Shown piece after piece: positions 39,558 to 46,998 of a DNA stretch of 64,000 bases. The number at the start of each line of letters is the position of its first letter. Positions within the stretch are counted from its first letter, which is position 1. Made by a program: the position numbers and the translations under genes. The DNA is from JAUXJB01 sp965226855 (lineage in GTDB: Bacteria; Myxococcota_A; UBA9160; SZUA-336). Location: assembly GCA_965226855.1 (NCBI GenBank), contig CBDDEE010000027.1, positions 186,001 to 250,000 on the forward strand. Reading direction: 5' to 3'. Below the pieces are notes generated by a model. That model worked only from the letters and a program-made list of their open reading frames with translations. It did not search any database and was not told the origin of the DNA.

Positions 39558-39776
39558 ATGACCGACGAAGAGATCACCAGACGCATCGACAGATTGGAGC
39601 GCGCCGTTGCGGCGCTCGGACTTCAGGACGGCGACGTCGTCGATGGCGTGACCGTGTTTCTATGCCGTGGCTGCAGCGAACGGGTAGGAAACTGCCGCTG
39701 CACGGTCGGTGAGATCATCGACGAAGTGGCGGAATGCGGCTCGCTCCCCGATCTCGGCAAAACGACGCCAGAATGA
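39558..39776 (+). CDS. Small hypothetical protein with Cys cluster
   Basis: A 72-residue protein, MTDEEITRRIDRLERAVAAL first (likely a short coiled coil), then CRGCSERVGNCRC, a C-x2-C...C-x-C cluster that could bind zinc. ATG at 39558 is chosen; an earlier in-frame start at 39504 adds residues not resembling a domain and overlaps the dyad. Its stop overlaps the next start (ATGA). Family unknown. Confidence 0.5.
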   Translation: MTDEEITRRIDRLERAVAALGLQDGDVVDGVTVFLCRGCSERVGNCRCTVGEIIDEVAECGSLPDLGKTTPE

Positions 39777-40063
39777 GGCTGTCAGAACATCCCTATCTGG
39801 GCACGCTCGAAGTCGTCTGCGATCGCAGCATGATCGCTGGCCTCGATCCCTCCGATCTTCTCGAAATATACGTCGATCTCCTGATGGGAGAGCCCGCTAT
39901 CTGGGCTGGAGTACTGCCTGTGCCCATTGGCGACTCGCTCACACCGTCAGTAGTTGCAGCCTATGGGAGTCGTCCACCGAACATGCGAGAGCTGAGCGGG
40001 TTCACCGACCGCTGGTCCGCTTGGGTCAAGGCCGCTCGATCTGGCTCGGAGCCGACCCGATGA
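39773..40063 (+). CDS. Hypothetical protein in small-gene operon
   Basis: A 96-residue soluble protein (MRLSEHPYLGTLEVV, then LDPSDLLEIYVDLLMGEPAIW). No recognised domain, no Cys cluster. It overlaps its neighbours by four bases at each end (ATGA junctions at 39773 and 40060), so all three small genes are probably translated together. Function unknown. Confidence 0.55.
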   Translation: MRLSEHPYLGTLEVVCDRSMIAGLDPSDLLEIYVDLLMGEPAIWAGVLPVPIGDSLTPSVVAAYGSRPPNMRELSGFTDRWSAWVKAARSGSEPTR

Positions 40064-40269
40064 ACTCACCCAAGCTGGGGGCAAACCACACACAAAGCCG
40101 CGACGATGATGAAACAGCAGACGAGCCATGTGATGGCGCCAATCCTGGAGTCCTCTCGAAATGGGATGAGGATCTCCCGACCTCTGTTGTTCTAGGCATC
40201 GCCTCGGCGGTCCTGATCGGCGCGGTCCTATGGATCGGCGTCCTCACGATCGTCGCCCTTCTTCTCTAA
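40060..40269 (+). CDS. Small single-pass membrane protein
   Basis: A 69-residue protein with a polar N-terminus rich in Asp/Glu (residues 10-40) and one C-terminal membrane helix (SVVLGIASAVLIGAVLWIGV, then LTIVALLL). It is the last gene of the three-gene overlapping set. Its GGCAAACC...AAAGCC bases resemble part of a GEMM aptamer but lack the required hairpins. Function unknown. Confidence 0.55.
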   Translation: MNSPKLGANHTQSRDDDETADEPCDGANPGVLSKWDEDLPTSVVLGIASAVLIGAVLWIGVLTIVALLL

Positions 40270-40419
40270 CGACCTCGGGACTCCCAGAAAGAAGAAGCCC
40301 GCTTAACCTTGACACTCACCGCAGAAGTACCAATTCTCGGCGGCGTTCGAGTTCGATAGGCTCGTTTCCTCTCTCGCCGGATAGTACGATGCACTCGAAG
40401 GGAGCGCGGAAGGGAGGCC

Positions 40420-41447
40420 GTGAGCGAGTTCGTCTTCGACCTTCAGGACCCGGCCCGCCGCCGCGACCCGTTCGCGCTCTACGCGCGTGCTCGTCGCGAA
40501 CACCCCGTGTACCTCCACCCCGGGCTCCCAGTGGCCTCGGTGTTCGGCTACCGGGACGTACTCGGCGTGTTGCGCGATGCCGAGACCTACTCCAACGTGC
40601 GCAGGGGTCGGATCGACCTCGAGGAGCGGCCCGACATGCTGGGCAGCGACGCGCCGGAGCACACCCGGCTCCGCGGCCTGGTTAATAAGGCGTTCACCCC
40701 CCGGATCGTGGCCCAGCTCTCGGACGGGCTCGTCAAGGTGGCCGACCAGGTCGACCGCGCCCTGGAAAGGGCGAGGTCGACCTGGTCGACGCGCTCTCTT
40801 ACCCGCTGCCTGTGATCGCCATCTCGGACCTCCTGGGCGTCCCCTCCGAGGACCGCGAGCTGTTCCGAGCGTGGTCAGACCTGCTCGTCTCGACGACGGC
40901 GCTTGACTTCGGGCAGACGGTCGACCCCGGGCACATCGAGGAACGCCGGCGCGTCGGCCGCGCGAGATGGACGAGTACTTCAGCCGCATGGCCGAGGCGC
41001 GCCGACGGGAGCCGCGCGACGACCTCATCACCGGTCTGGTCGGGGCCGAGCTCGAGGGTACCAGTCTGGACTTCGGCGAGATGCTCGCCATGATCAACCT
41101 GCTCCTGGTGGCGGGCAACGAGACGACCACGAACTTGATCGGGAGCGCGATCGCGCAGCTCGACGCGCGGCCGGAGGTCGCCGCCTCATTGCGGGAAGAC
41201 CCGCGGCGCATCCCCCGAGCGGTCGAGGAGGCGCTGCGGTTCGAATCTCCCGTGCAGGTGGATCCTAAGCGGGCCGCGCATGCCGTCGCTATTCGTGGCG
41301 TGGAGATCCCGGAGGACTACACCGTACTAGGTTGGATCGGCTCGGCCAACCGAGACGAGAGCGCATTTGAGCGGCCCACCGAGTTCGACATCGACCGCGA
41401 GCCCAACCGCCAGATCTCGTTCGGCTTCGGGCAGCACTACTGCCTAG
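40420..41447 (+). pseudogene. Cytochrome P450, 5' part, broken by two frameshifts and an IS
   Basis: Reads MSEFVFDLQDPARRRDPFAL from 40420. It loses frame near 40772 (a G run one base short; the next frame gives GEVDLVDALSYPLPVIAISD) and again near 40960. The third frame then gives MDEYFSRMAEARRREPRDDL, the I-helix AGNETTTN and the ExxR region AVEEALRFESPVQ. The haem motif begins FGFGQHYCL and is cut by IS copy C at CTAG. Bacterial soluble class I type. The gene is dead as sequenced. Confidence 0.93.
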
Positions 41448-42720
41448 CAGGCTGCTGAAAAACTCCTCATCGAAGGGTACCTTTGAGGGAAGCCCCAAGG
41501 GGAGATGTGAGAGGACCGCAGACGCTCTCAGGGTGGGATCTTCAGCTACGTATCGCTGGAGTCCCGGATTCCCGAGGACCATCCGCTTCGAGCGATCCGG
41601 CGACTGGTGGACGCGGCGCTGGAGCAGCTGTCGCGACGCTTCGATGGTATCTACGCCAAAGGGGTCGGCCGACCGTCGGTCCCGCCGGAGCAGCTGTTGC
41701 GGGCGCTGCTGTTGCAGGTGCTGTACACGATCCGGAGCGAGCGCCAGCTGATCGAGCAGATCGACTACAACCTGCTCAGGACCGCTGGTTCGTGGGCCTG
41801 GAGCTGGACGATGAGGTGTTCAGCGCGACGGTGTTCACCAAGAATCGGGAACGGCTGCTGAAGGGCGAGATCGCTCAGCATTTCTTCGAGGCGGTGCTGG
41901 CGCAGGCGGAGTCGGAGGGGTTGGTGTCATCGGAGCACTTCACGGTGGACGGGACGCTGATCGAGGCGTGGGCGAGCCAGAAGAGCTTCGTGCGCAAGGA
42001 CGAGAAGCGCAGGGACGATGACGACCCGGGCAACCCGACGGTCAACTTCCGGGGCGAGAAGCGGAGCAACCAGACGCATGCGTCGAGGACGGATCCGGAC
42101 GCCCGACTGGCGGGGATGAGGGGCCAGGGCGCGCGGCTCGCGTATCAGGGACACGTCGTGACGGAGAACCGCAACGGCCTGGTGGTGGCGGCGAAGCTCA
42201 CTCAGGCGTCGGGGTATGCGGAGCGCGAAGCGGCTCTCGAGATGGTGCTGGGTCTGGGGGGCGCTCGCCGGATCACCCTGGCTGGAGACAAGGGCTACGA
42301 CGCCAAGAGCTTTGTGCAGGCGCTTCGGGCCTGGAGCGTTACCCCGCACGTGGCACAGAACACGACGAACCGCCGAAGCGCGATCGATCGAAGGACCACA
42401 GGACACCCGGGCTACGAGGTGAGCCAGCGCTTCCGCAAACGGGTGGAGGAGGTGTTTGGCTGGATGAAGACGGTGGGCTTGATGCGCAAGACCCGGCACC
42501 GGGGCACGGATCGGGTCGGCTGGGTCTTCACCTTCACTGCTGCGGCCTACAACCTGGTCCGTATCCGCAACCTGTTGGAGGCGACATAGCTCATGATCCC
42601 GCAAGATCTACCCGTGCGACACCGAACCGGTTCGTACCGGGAACGGCGATCCCTCTCCCTGCTCGGCACGCCTCCCGTCAGAGGCGTCCCGCCCAACCCA
42701 GTTACTTTCTCCGCAGCCTG
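41448..42720 (+). mobile_element. IS5-type insertion sequence, copy C (1273 bp, decayed)
   Basis: Terminal repeats and CTAG duplications (41444-41447 and 42721-42724) are intact. Relative to copies A and B it has one G fewer in the GGGGGAGAT run, an extra T in CTCTCAGG, a T replaced by AGG in CTGCTCAGGACCGC, and C to T in GTTACTTTCT. These changes make it 2 bases longer and break the transposase. It sits in the P450 haem-binding motif. Confidence 0.95.
41507..42589 (+). pseudogene. IS5-family transposase, frameshifted (copy C)
   Basis: Same gene as copies A, B and D. The inserted T near 41528 shifts the frame, and a +2 change near 41777 restores it, so the frame stays open throughout. However, about 83 residues of the N-terminal domain are mistranslated (IAGVPDSRGPSASSDPATGG and so on). 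The C-terminal DDE domain is unchanged. It is probably inactive but could be mobilised by the intact copies. Confidence 0.92.
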
Positions 42721-42963
42721 CTAGGCGCCAACCTCGCCCGACTCGAGGCGCGCGTGGCGCTCCGCGCGCTCCTGGAGCGCACGAGCGAGTTCGTTCTCAC
42801 CAACACCGAACCGCTGCCGATCCACCCGAGCTTCATCTTCCGAGGCTCCCGCCGCCGCCCCGCGCAGCTGCGAGCCCGCCCTGATCGCGCTCCACTCGCC
42901 AGGTGCCTCCTTGATCGGAAGATCTCCGGGCTGCAGATGACGGATAGAGTATGGCTACAGTGA
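42721..42963 (+). pseudogene. Cytochrome P450, 3' part
   Basis: Continues the P450 reading frame directly after IS copy C. CTA GGC restores CLGANLARLEARVALRALLER, completing the haem-ligand loop, followed by the C-terminal segment EPLPIHPSFIFRG. The final residues after FRGSRRRPAQ do not look conserved, and the frame runs past the VOC gene start to a stop at 42963. Confidence 0.88.
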
Positions 42964-43316
42964 GATACATCGTCAGTGACGTGGAGGCCGCGATCGACTT
43001 TTATACCGGCCTCCTGGGGTTCGAGCTCGAGCAGAATTTCGCGCCCGCGATGGCGATCCTCGCGAAGGACGACCTCGTGCTGTGGCTCGCCGGCCCAGCA
43101 GCCTCGGCTCAACGACCGATGCCGGATGGCAGTCAGCCCGCACCCGGTGGATGGAACCGGTTCGTCGTCCAGGTTGAAGACATCGCTGCGACCGTAGCTG
43201 CTTTGACCGAGGCGGGCGCGAACTTCCGCAACAAGATCATCTCTGGCCCAGGTGGCCAGCAGATCCTCTTGGAAGATCCGTCTGGCAATGCTATCGAGGT
43301 CTTCCAGCCCGATTAG
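42951..43316 (+). CDS. VOC-fold (glyoxalase/bleomycin resistance-like) protein
   Basis: A 121-residue vicinal-oxygen-chelate protein with the paired beta-alpha-beta-beta-beta layout: VRYIVSDVEAAIDFYTGLLGFEL first, then WNRFVVQVEDIAATVAALTEAG, GGQQILLEDPSGNAIEVFQP last. The terminal Glu in IEVF is a likely metal ligand, but the first-strand His typical of glyoxalase I is not seen. It may bind a ligand or metal; the reaction is unknown. It starts within the tail of the broken P450. Confidence 0.88.
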   Translation: MATVRYIVSDVEAAIDFYTGLLGFELEQNFAPAMAILAKDDLVLWLAGPAASAQRPMPDGSQPAPGGWNRFVVQVEDIAATVAALTEAGANFRNKIISGPGGQQILLEDPSGNAIEVFQPD

Positions 43317-43381
43317 TCGTCAGCGGCGATGGCCTTTGCCATAGCTGCGAAGGCGAAACCGGGGAACCGAGGAGGTTAGTG

Positions 43382-43873
43382 ATGAGGAGTCACGGCCCGA
43401 TGTCGTCGTCGATCGGGGTGCTGGCGCTCGCCGTCTGCATGGCCGTGCCCTCCGCGGATGCGTCGGAGCGCGATGAGAAGGCGGTCCTGGCAGCGACGGC
43501 GCGGTTCTATTCTGCCCTGAACGCGATGTTCACGGGCGACTCGGGTCCGATGAAGGCGGTCTGGTCACACGCGGACGACGTGACCTATATGGGTCCCCGC
43601 GGCGACTTCCAGATCGGCTGGCCTCAGGTGCTCGCGAGTTGGGAGGAACAGGCGGCCAGAAAGCTGGGGGGTGAGGTGCAGCTCAGAGACATGCAGGTCA
43701 CAGTGGGTCGGGACATCGCGATCACACAGGGCTTCGAGAAGGGAAGCAATCCGAACGCGGAAGGAGGCCCTGGGGAGGTTTCGATGCGCGCTACGAACCT
43801 GTTCCGCAAAGAGGACGGCAGCTGGAAGATGATCGGACATCATACCGACCTGTTGCCGTTCCTGGCCGAGTAA
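43382..43873 (+). CDS. Exported SnoaL/NTF2-like protein
   Basis: A 163-residue protein with a signal peptide (SIGVLALAVCMAVPSADA) followed by an NTF2-like cone fold of the DUF4440/SnoaL-3 kind: LAATARFYSALNAMFTGD, WSHADDVTYMGPRG, GWPQVLASWEE and MRATNLFRKEDGSWKMIGHHTD. ATG at 43382 is chosen because GAGGAGG lies seven bases upstream. It is probably transcribed with the VOC gene 65 bases before it. Function unknown. Confidence 0.8.
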   Translation: MRSHGPMSSSIGVLALAVCMAVPSADASERDEKAVLAATARFYSALNAMFTGDSGPMKAVWSHADDVTYMGPRGDFQIGWPQVLASWEEQAARKLGGEVQLRDMQVTVGRDIAITQGFEKGSNPNAEGGPGEVSMRATNLFRKEDGSWKMIGHHTDLLPFLAE

Positions 43874-43968
43874 GACCGCCGAACAGCCCTCCGGCCAGAT
43901 GCAGATTCAGGAGCCCCCTCGACACTTGGGGAGGAGGACACGATGCCGAGGAGCCGAGGGTGTTCGAC

Positions 43969-45030
43969 TCACCGACAGCTCCCGGCGACCTGAGGAGCGC
44001 TGGCGAGGGCAAAACTCGGCAGCATCCCGTCCGGCGTTCCCTGCAACATCCGCGACGCCACCCGGAACTGGCTCTCGTCCGGCCCCTCGGCGCAGCGATT
44101 CCGTAGCTCCACCGCGTCCAGGTAGTCCTGGGAGAGAGTCTCCAGATTGGTCGTGAGGTCACTGTCTGGGGCGTTCACCTGAACGGTGCCGCTCACGCCC
44201 AGCTCCGAGCTTGCGGAGATCACGCTGTCGTCGGAGACGAGAAGGGCCTTGGTGGTGATGTCGATGTTCACGCCTTGGCCCTGGGCACCGTTCTCAAGAA
44301 TCACGAAGTCGGGATTCGAGATGGCGATGTTGCCGCCTGTGGTTTCCAGACCGCCGCGAACATCGGTCGTGATGGAGCCTCCCGGAAGTGTCGGAGAGAA
44401 GGTAAAGAGGATGTCGGGTCCCCCGAACATCTCTAGCCGCTTGCTCACGTTCAGGTGTATGTTCCCGCCGTCAGTCAACAGGAGTTTCGAGTCTTCACCG
44501 ACCCCGAGCACGACTATATCCCCCGCGTTTCCGGCATCGAGAAGGTTTGCTGAGCCGGCGGAGATAAATGAAAACTCGCGAAGCAGGCGTCCGCGCGGCT
44601 CTTCATTCTCCAGATTCACACCCGTAATGATGAGCTCATTCGCTTCAATTCGGATGGAACCCGCTCTTCCATTGGTGCTAGTAACGGTGGAGACTAATCC
44701 GCCGTCGAGCAGGAGGACCCTTCGGGCGAAGAGTTCGATGTTCCCACTGCTGCCGGCAGGGTCCGCTTGGACGCCGAAGCTTGGAAGGGTTGCTGTGAAA
44801 ATTGCGGCCGAGAAGGAACCCGGACTTTCGCTCGGACCGGAGACGATGATCTCGTCTGCTTCTACGACAATTTTCGATTGCCGGCCCGGCTCTTCCACGC
44901 GGAACTGGCTCTCGTCTGGTCCCTTGGCGCAGCGGTTCCGCGGCTCCAGCCCGTCCAGTTAGTCCTGGGAGAGCGTCTCCAAACCCAGTCGCCAGCGATG
45001 GTGGCGTCGCGGATGCTCGGCCCGATTCCG
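43969..45030 (-). pseudogene. Remnant of a filamentous-haemagglutinin-like secreted exoprotein with duplicated C-terminus
   Basis: Positions 43969-44898 read as a beta-helix of the two-partner-secretion exoprotein type (ANELIITGVNLENEEP, DGGNIHLNVSKRLEMFGG, GVSGTVQVNAPDSDLTTNLE) ending in SQDYLDAVELRNRCAEGPDESQFRV-like sequence. Just upstream, in the same frame, a second copy of that ending reads QD-stop-LDGLEPRNRCAKGPDESQFRVEEPGRQ, where Tyr (TAC) has become TAA. There is no signal peptide, secretion domain or partner transporter. It is the wreck of a larger, internally duplicated gene. Confidence 0.75.
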
Positions 45031-45039
45031 GATAGCCTC

Positions 45040-45456
45040 CTAGTCAATCGGGCGGAAGACCGGAACGGTTATCTCGTCGTCGATGCGTTCGAAGTCTACG
45101 CGAACGCGCATTTCGCACTTCACGTCGTCGGAGTCGATGCCGACCACGTTGGAGACCATGCGCACACCTTCGTCTAGCTCGATCACGGCGTAAGCGTAGG
45201 GAACGCGCTCGGCGAAGAAGGGGTGCGGGTTCTGCCGCACGATCGTGAAGGTGTGGACCCGGCCGGTTCCAGCTGCGGGGACCCACTGGAGGCTTCCGTC
45301 CACCAGGCAGTGGACGCAGTAGTGGCGGGCGTACGCAACGTAGCTGCCGCAGCTCCCGCAGCGCTGCAGCATCAGCTGGCCGCGACGCGTGCCCTCGTAA
45401 TACGGGATCGCAGCGGCGTCCGGCTGCTCCGGGCGCGGCCTTGTTGGCATCGCCAT
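45040..45456 (-). CDS. DUF35 zinc-ribbon/OB-fold protein
   Basis: A 138-residue acyl-CoA-binding accessory protein. The rubredoxin-like zinc ribbon is C-x2-C (QRCGSCGSYVAYAR) then C-x2-C (HYCVHCLVDG), followed by the OB fold (GTGRVHTFTIVRQNPHPFF, PYAYAVIELDEGVRMVSNVVG). DUF35 proteins pair with thiolase-fold partners, for example ChsH2 with Ltp2 in steroid side-chain retro-aldol cleavage. The adjacent gene upstream, three bases away on the same strand, is exactly such a partner. Confidence 0.92.
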   Translation of the reverse strand: MAMPTRPRPEQPDAAAIPYYEGTRRGQLMLQRCGSCGSYVAYARHYCVHCLVDGSLQWVPAAGTGRVHTFTIVRQNPHPFFAERVPYAYAVIELDEGVRMVSNVVGIDSDDVKCEMRVRVDFERIDDEITVPVFRPID

Positions 45457-45459
45457 GGT

Positions 45460-46617
45460 CTACCTCCCCAGGACCAGCGAGCACTGCTCGGCGAGAATTC
45501 CGCCGTTGCCGTTGACGAACACGAGCTCGCAGTCCCTTACCTGCCGGCCGTTGGCCTCGCCTCTCAGCTGGCGCACGGCCTCGGTCACGTGCGACGTGCC
45601 GCCGGCAAGACCCGCCTGTCCGAACGAGAGCTGACCGCCATGCGTGTTAATCGGGAAGTCGCCCTTGTACGTGAGGTCGTGCTCCTCCACGAACGTTCCG
45701 GCATTGCCCTTTGGACAGAAGCCGGCGTCTTCGATCGTGATCAGGACCGTGATCGTGAAGCAGTCGTAGAGCGAGGCCATGTCGATGTCCTGCGGCTCCA
45801 CACCGGCGCGCTTCATCGCCGTTGGTCCCGTGTACGCAATAGGGCTCGTGGTGATGCTCTCGGCCTGGGAGAGGCAGCTGTGACCGATCATCTCAGCGGC
45901 CCCGAGCATGTATACCGGATCGTGCGGCATGGACTTCGCCGCGTCCGCACTGGAGACCACGAACGCCGCCGCCCCGGAAACGGGCATGACGACCTCGAGC
46001 AGGTGGAGCGGATCCGAGACCAGCCGTGAGCTCAGCACGTCGTCGATCGTGATCGGCTGGCCGTAGAAGATGGCGTCTGGATTCGCGCACGCGTTGGTGC
46101 GCTGGTCGACCGCGACGCGTGCCATCTGCTCGGGGAGGGTCCCGTACTCGTGCATGTGACGGGTCGCCGCGAGAGTATAGCCCGACGGCGCGCCCAGCGG
46201 GCCGAACGGCAGCTCGAAGTCGTCGAAGAAGCTCGTGCGGACCGGGCCGCGTTGCGCGTACTGGGTCAGCGACTCGCCGCTGATACAGAGCACGTGGTTG
46301 GCGAAGCCCTCGACGATGGCCGCGCAGGCCTTCCAGACCTGCGACGTGCCGCTCGCGCCGGCCATGTCGACGACGTTGGCGAAGGTCGGCCGAATGCCCA
46401 GGTACTCCGCCACGGCCGACGCGTGGGCAAAGGTCAGCTGGCTGAAGATGGGAGGCGTTACGAGCACGCCGTCGATGTCTCTTGTCTCGAGACCAGCGTC
46501 GACGATCGCGAGCCTGACGGCCTCCATCATCAGCGCCTCGGCTGTCTGCTCGGTGCGGCGGACCGGCTTCAGCTCGCCGATTCCGGTGATCGCGGCTTTG
46601 CGCTTCAAGCCTTCCAT
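45460..46617 (-). CDS. Thiolase-fold lipid-transfer/aldolase-like protein lacking the catalytic Cys
   Basis: A 385-residue protein of the SCP2-thiolase/Ltp type. Where active thiolases have the nucleophilic Cys in NxCATGS, this one reads DMAGASGTS (residues 84-91), so acyl-enzyme chemistry is not possible at that place. The C-terminal NTHGGQLSFGQAGLAGGTSHV replaces the usual GHP motif. These traits match Ltp2-type aldolases, which need a DUF35 partner; one follows three bases downstream. A retro-aldol step on a CoA thioester is inferred, not shown. Confidence 0.85.
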   Translation of the reverse strand: MEGLKRKAAITGIGELKPVRRTEQTAEALMMEAVRLAIVDAGLETRDIDGVLVTPPIFSQLTFAHASAVAEYLGIRPTFANVVDMAGASGTSQVWKACAAIVEGFANHVLCISGESLTQYAQRGPVRTSFFDDFELPFGPLGAPSGYTLAATRHMHEYGTLPEQMARVAVDQRTNACANPDAIFYGQPITIDDVLSSRLVSDPLHLLEVVMPVSGAAAFVVSSADAAKSMPHDPVYMLGAAEMIGHSCLSQAESITTSPIAYTGPTAMKRAGVEPQDIDMASLYDCFTITVLITIEDAGFCPKGNAGTFVEEHDLTYKGDFPINTHGGQLSFGQAGLAGGTSHVTEAVRQLRGEANGRQVRDCELVFVNGNGGILAEQCSLVLGR

Positions 46618-46696
46618 GGTGTTCTCCCTGCGTCTCGTCCAGGTTGGACTCTAGCAGGATTCCATGTTCGGCCAGGCTGGCCGCGCCCCAGCTCGG

Positions 46697-46987
46697 CTAC
46701 TGGGGCGTTGCGATCTCGATGGAGGTCGCTACTCGCCTTCCGTAGGAGCGTGTGAAGGTGACGACCACGTCCGTGCCCACGGACAGCTTGCGCAGGTCGT
46801 AGACGCGGCCCGGCACGTGGAAGCTGGTGGATTCCAGGGTGAGTACGCCGGAGCTAGGCGCCACGGCCGTCACGTGTCCGGAGACGGGCCGCTCGGTGCT
46901 CGCGGCAGCAGCGTCCGTTGCACCGAATACACCGCAGATCGCCCCCAGCATCAGAACGCCAACGAGAATCCAGGACAGACGCATCAC
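46697..46987 (-). CDS. Small exported protein downstream of pilY1
   Basis: A 96-residue protein with a signal peptide (LSWILVGVLMLGAICGVFGA) and a small beta-rich domain (VSGHVTAVAPSSGVLTLEST, VGTDVVVTFTRSYGRRVATS) reminiscent of DUF5666-like OB folds. It starts 11 bases after the pilY1 stop on the same strand, so it is probably the last gene of the pilus-tip operon. Function unknown. Confidence 0.65.
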   Translation of the reverse strand: MMRLSWILVGVLMLGAICGVFGATDAAAASTERPVSGHVTAVAPSSGVLTLESTSFHVPGRVYDLRKLSVGTDVVVTFTRSYGRRVATSIEIATPQ

Positions 46988-46998
46988 ACCTCCTTCTC

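Noticed and set aside
40076..40100. GGCAAACC...AAAGCC resembling a GEMM aptamer core
   Set aside because: The hairpin between the two blocks and the GACGC element are missing, and the bases lie within a small coding gene. Taken as chance similarity.
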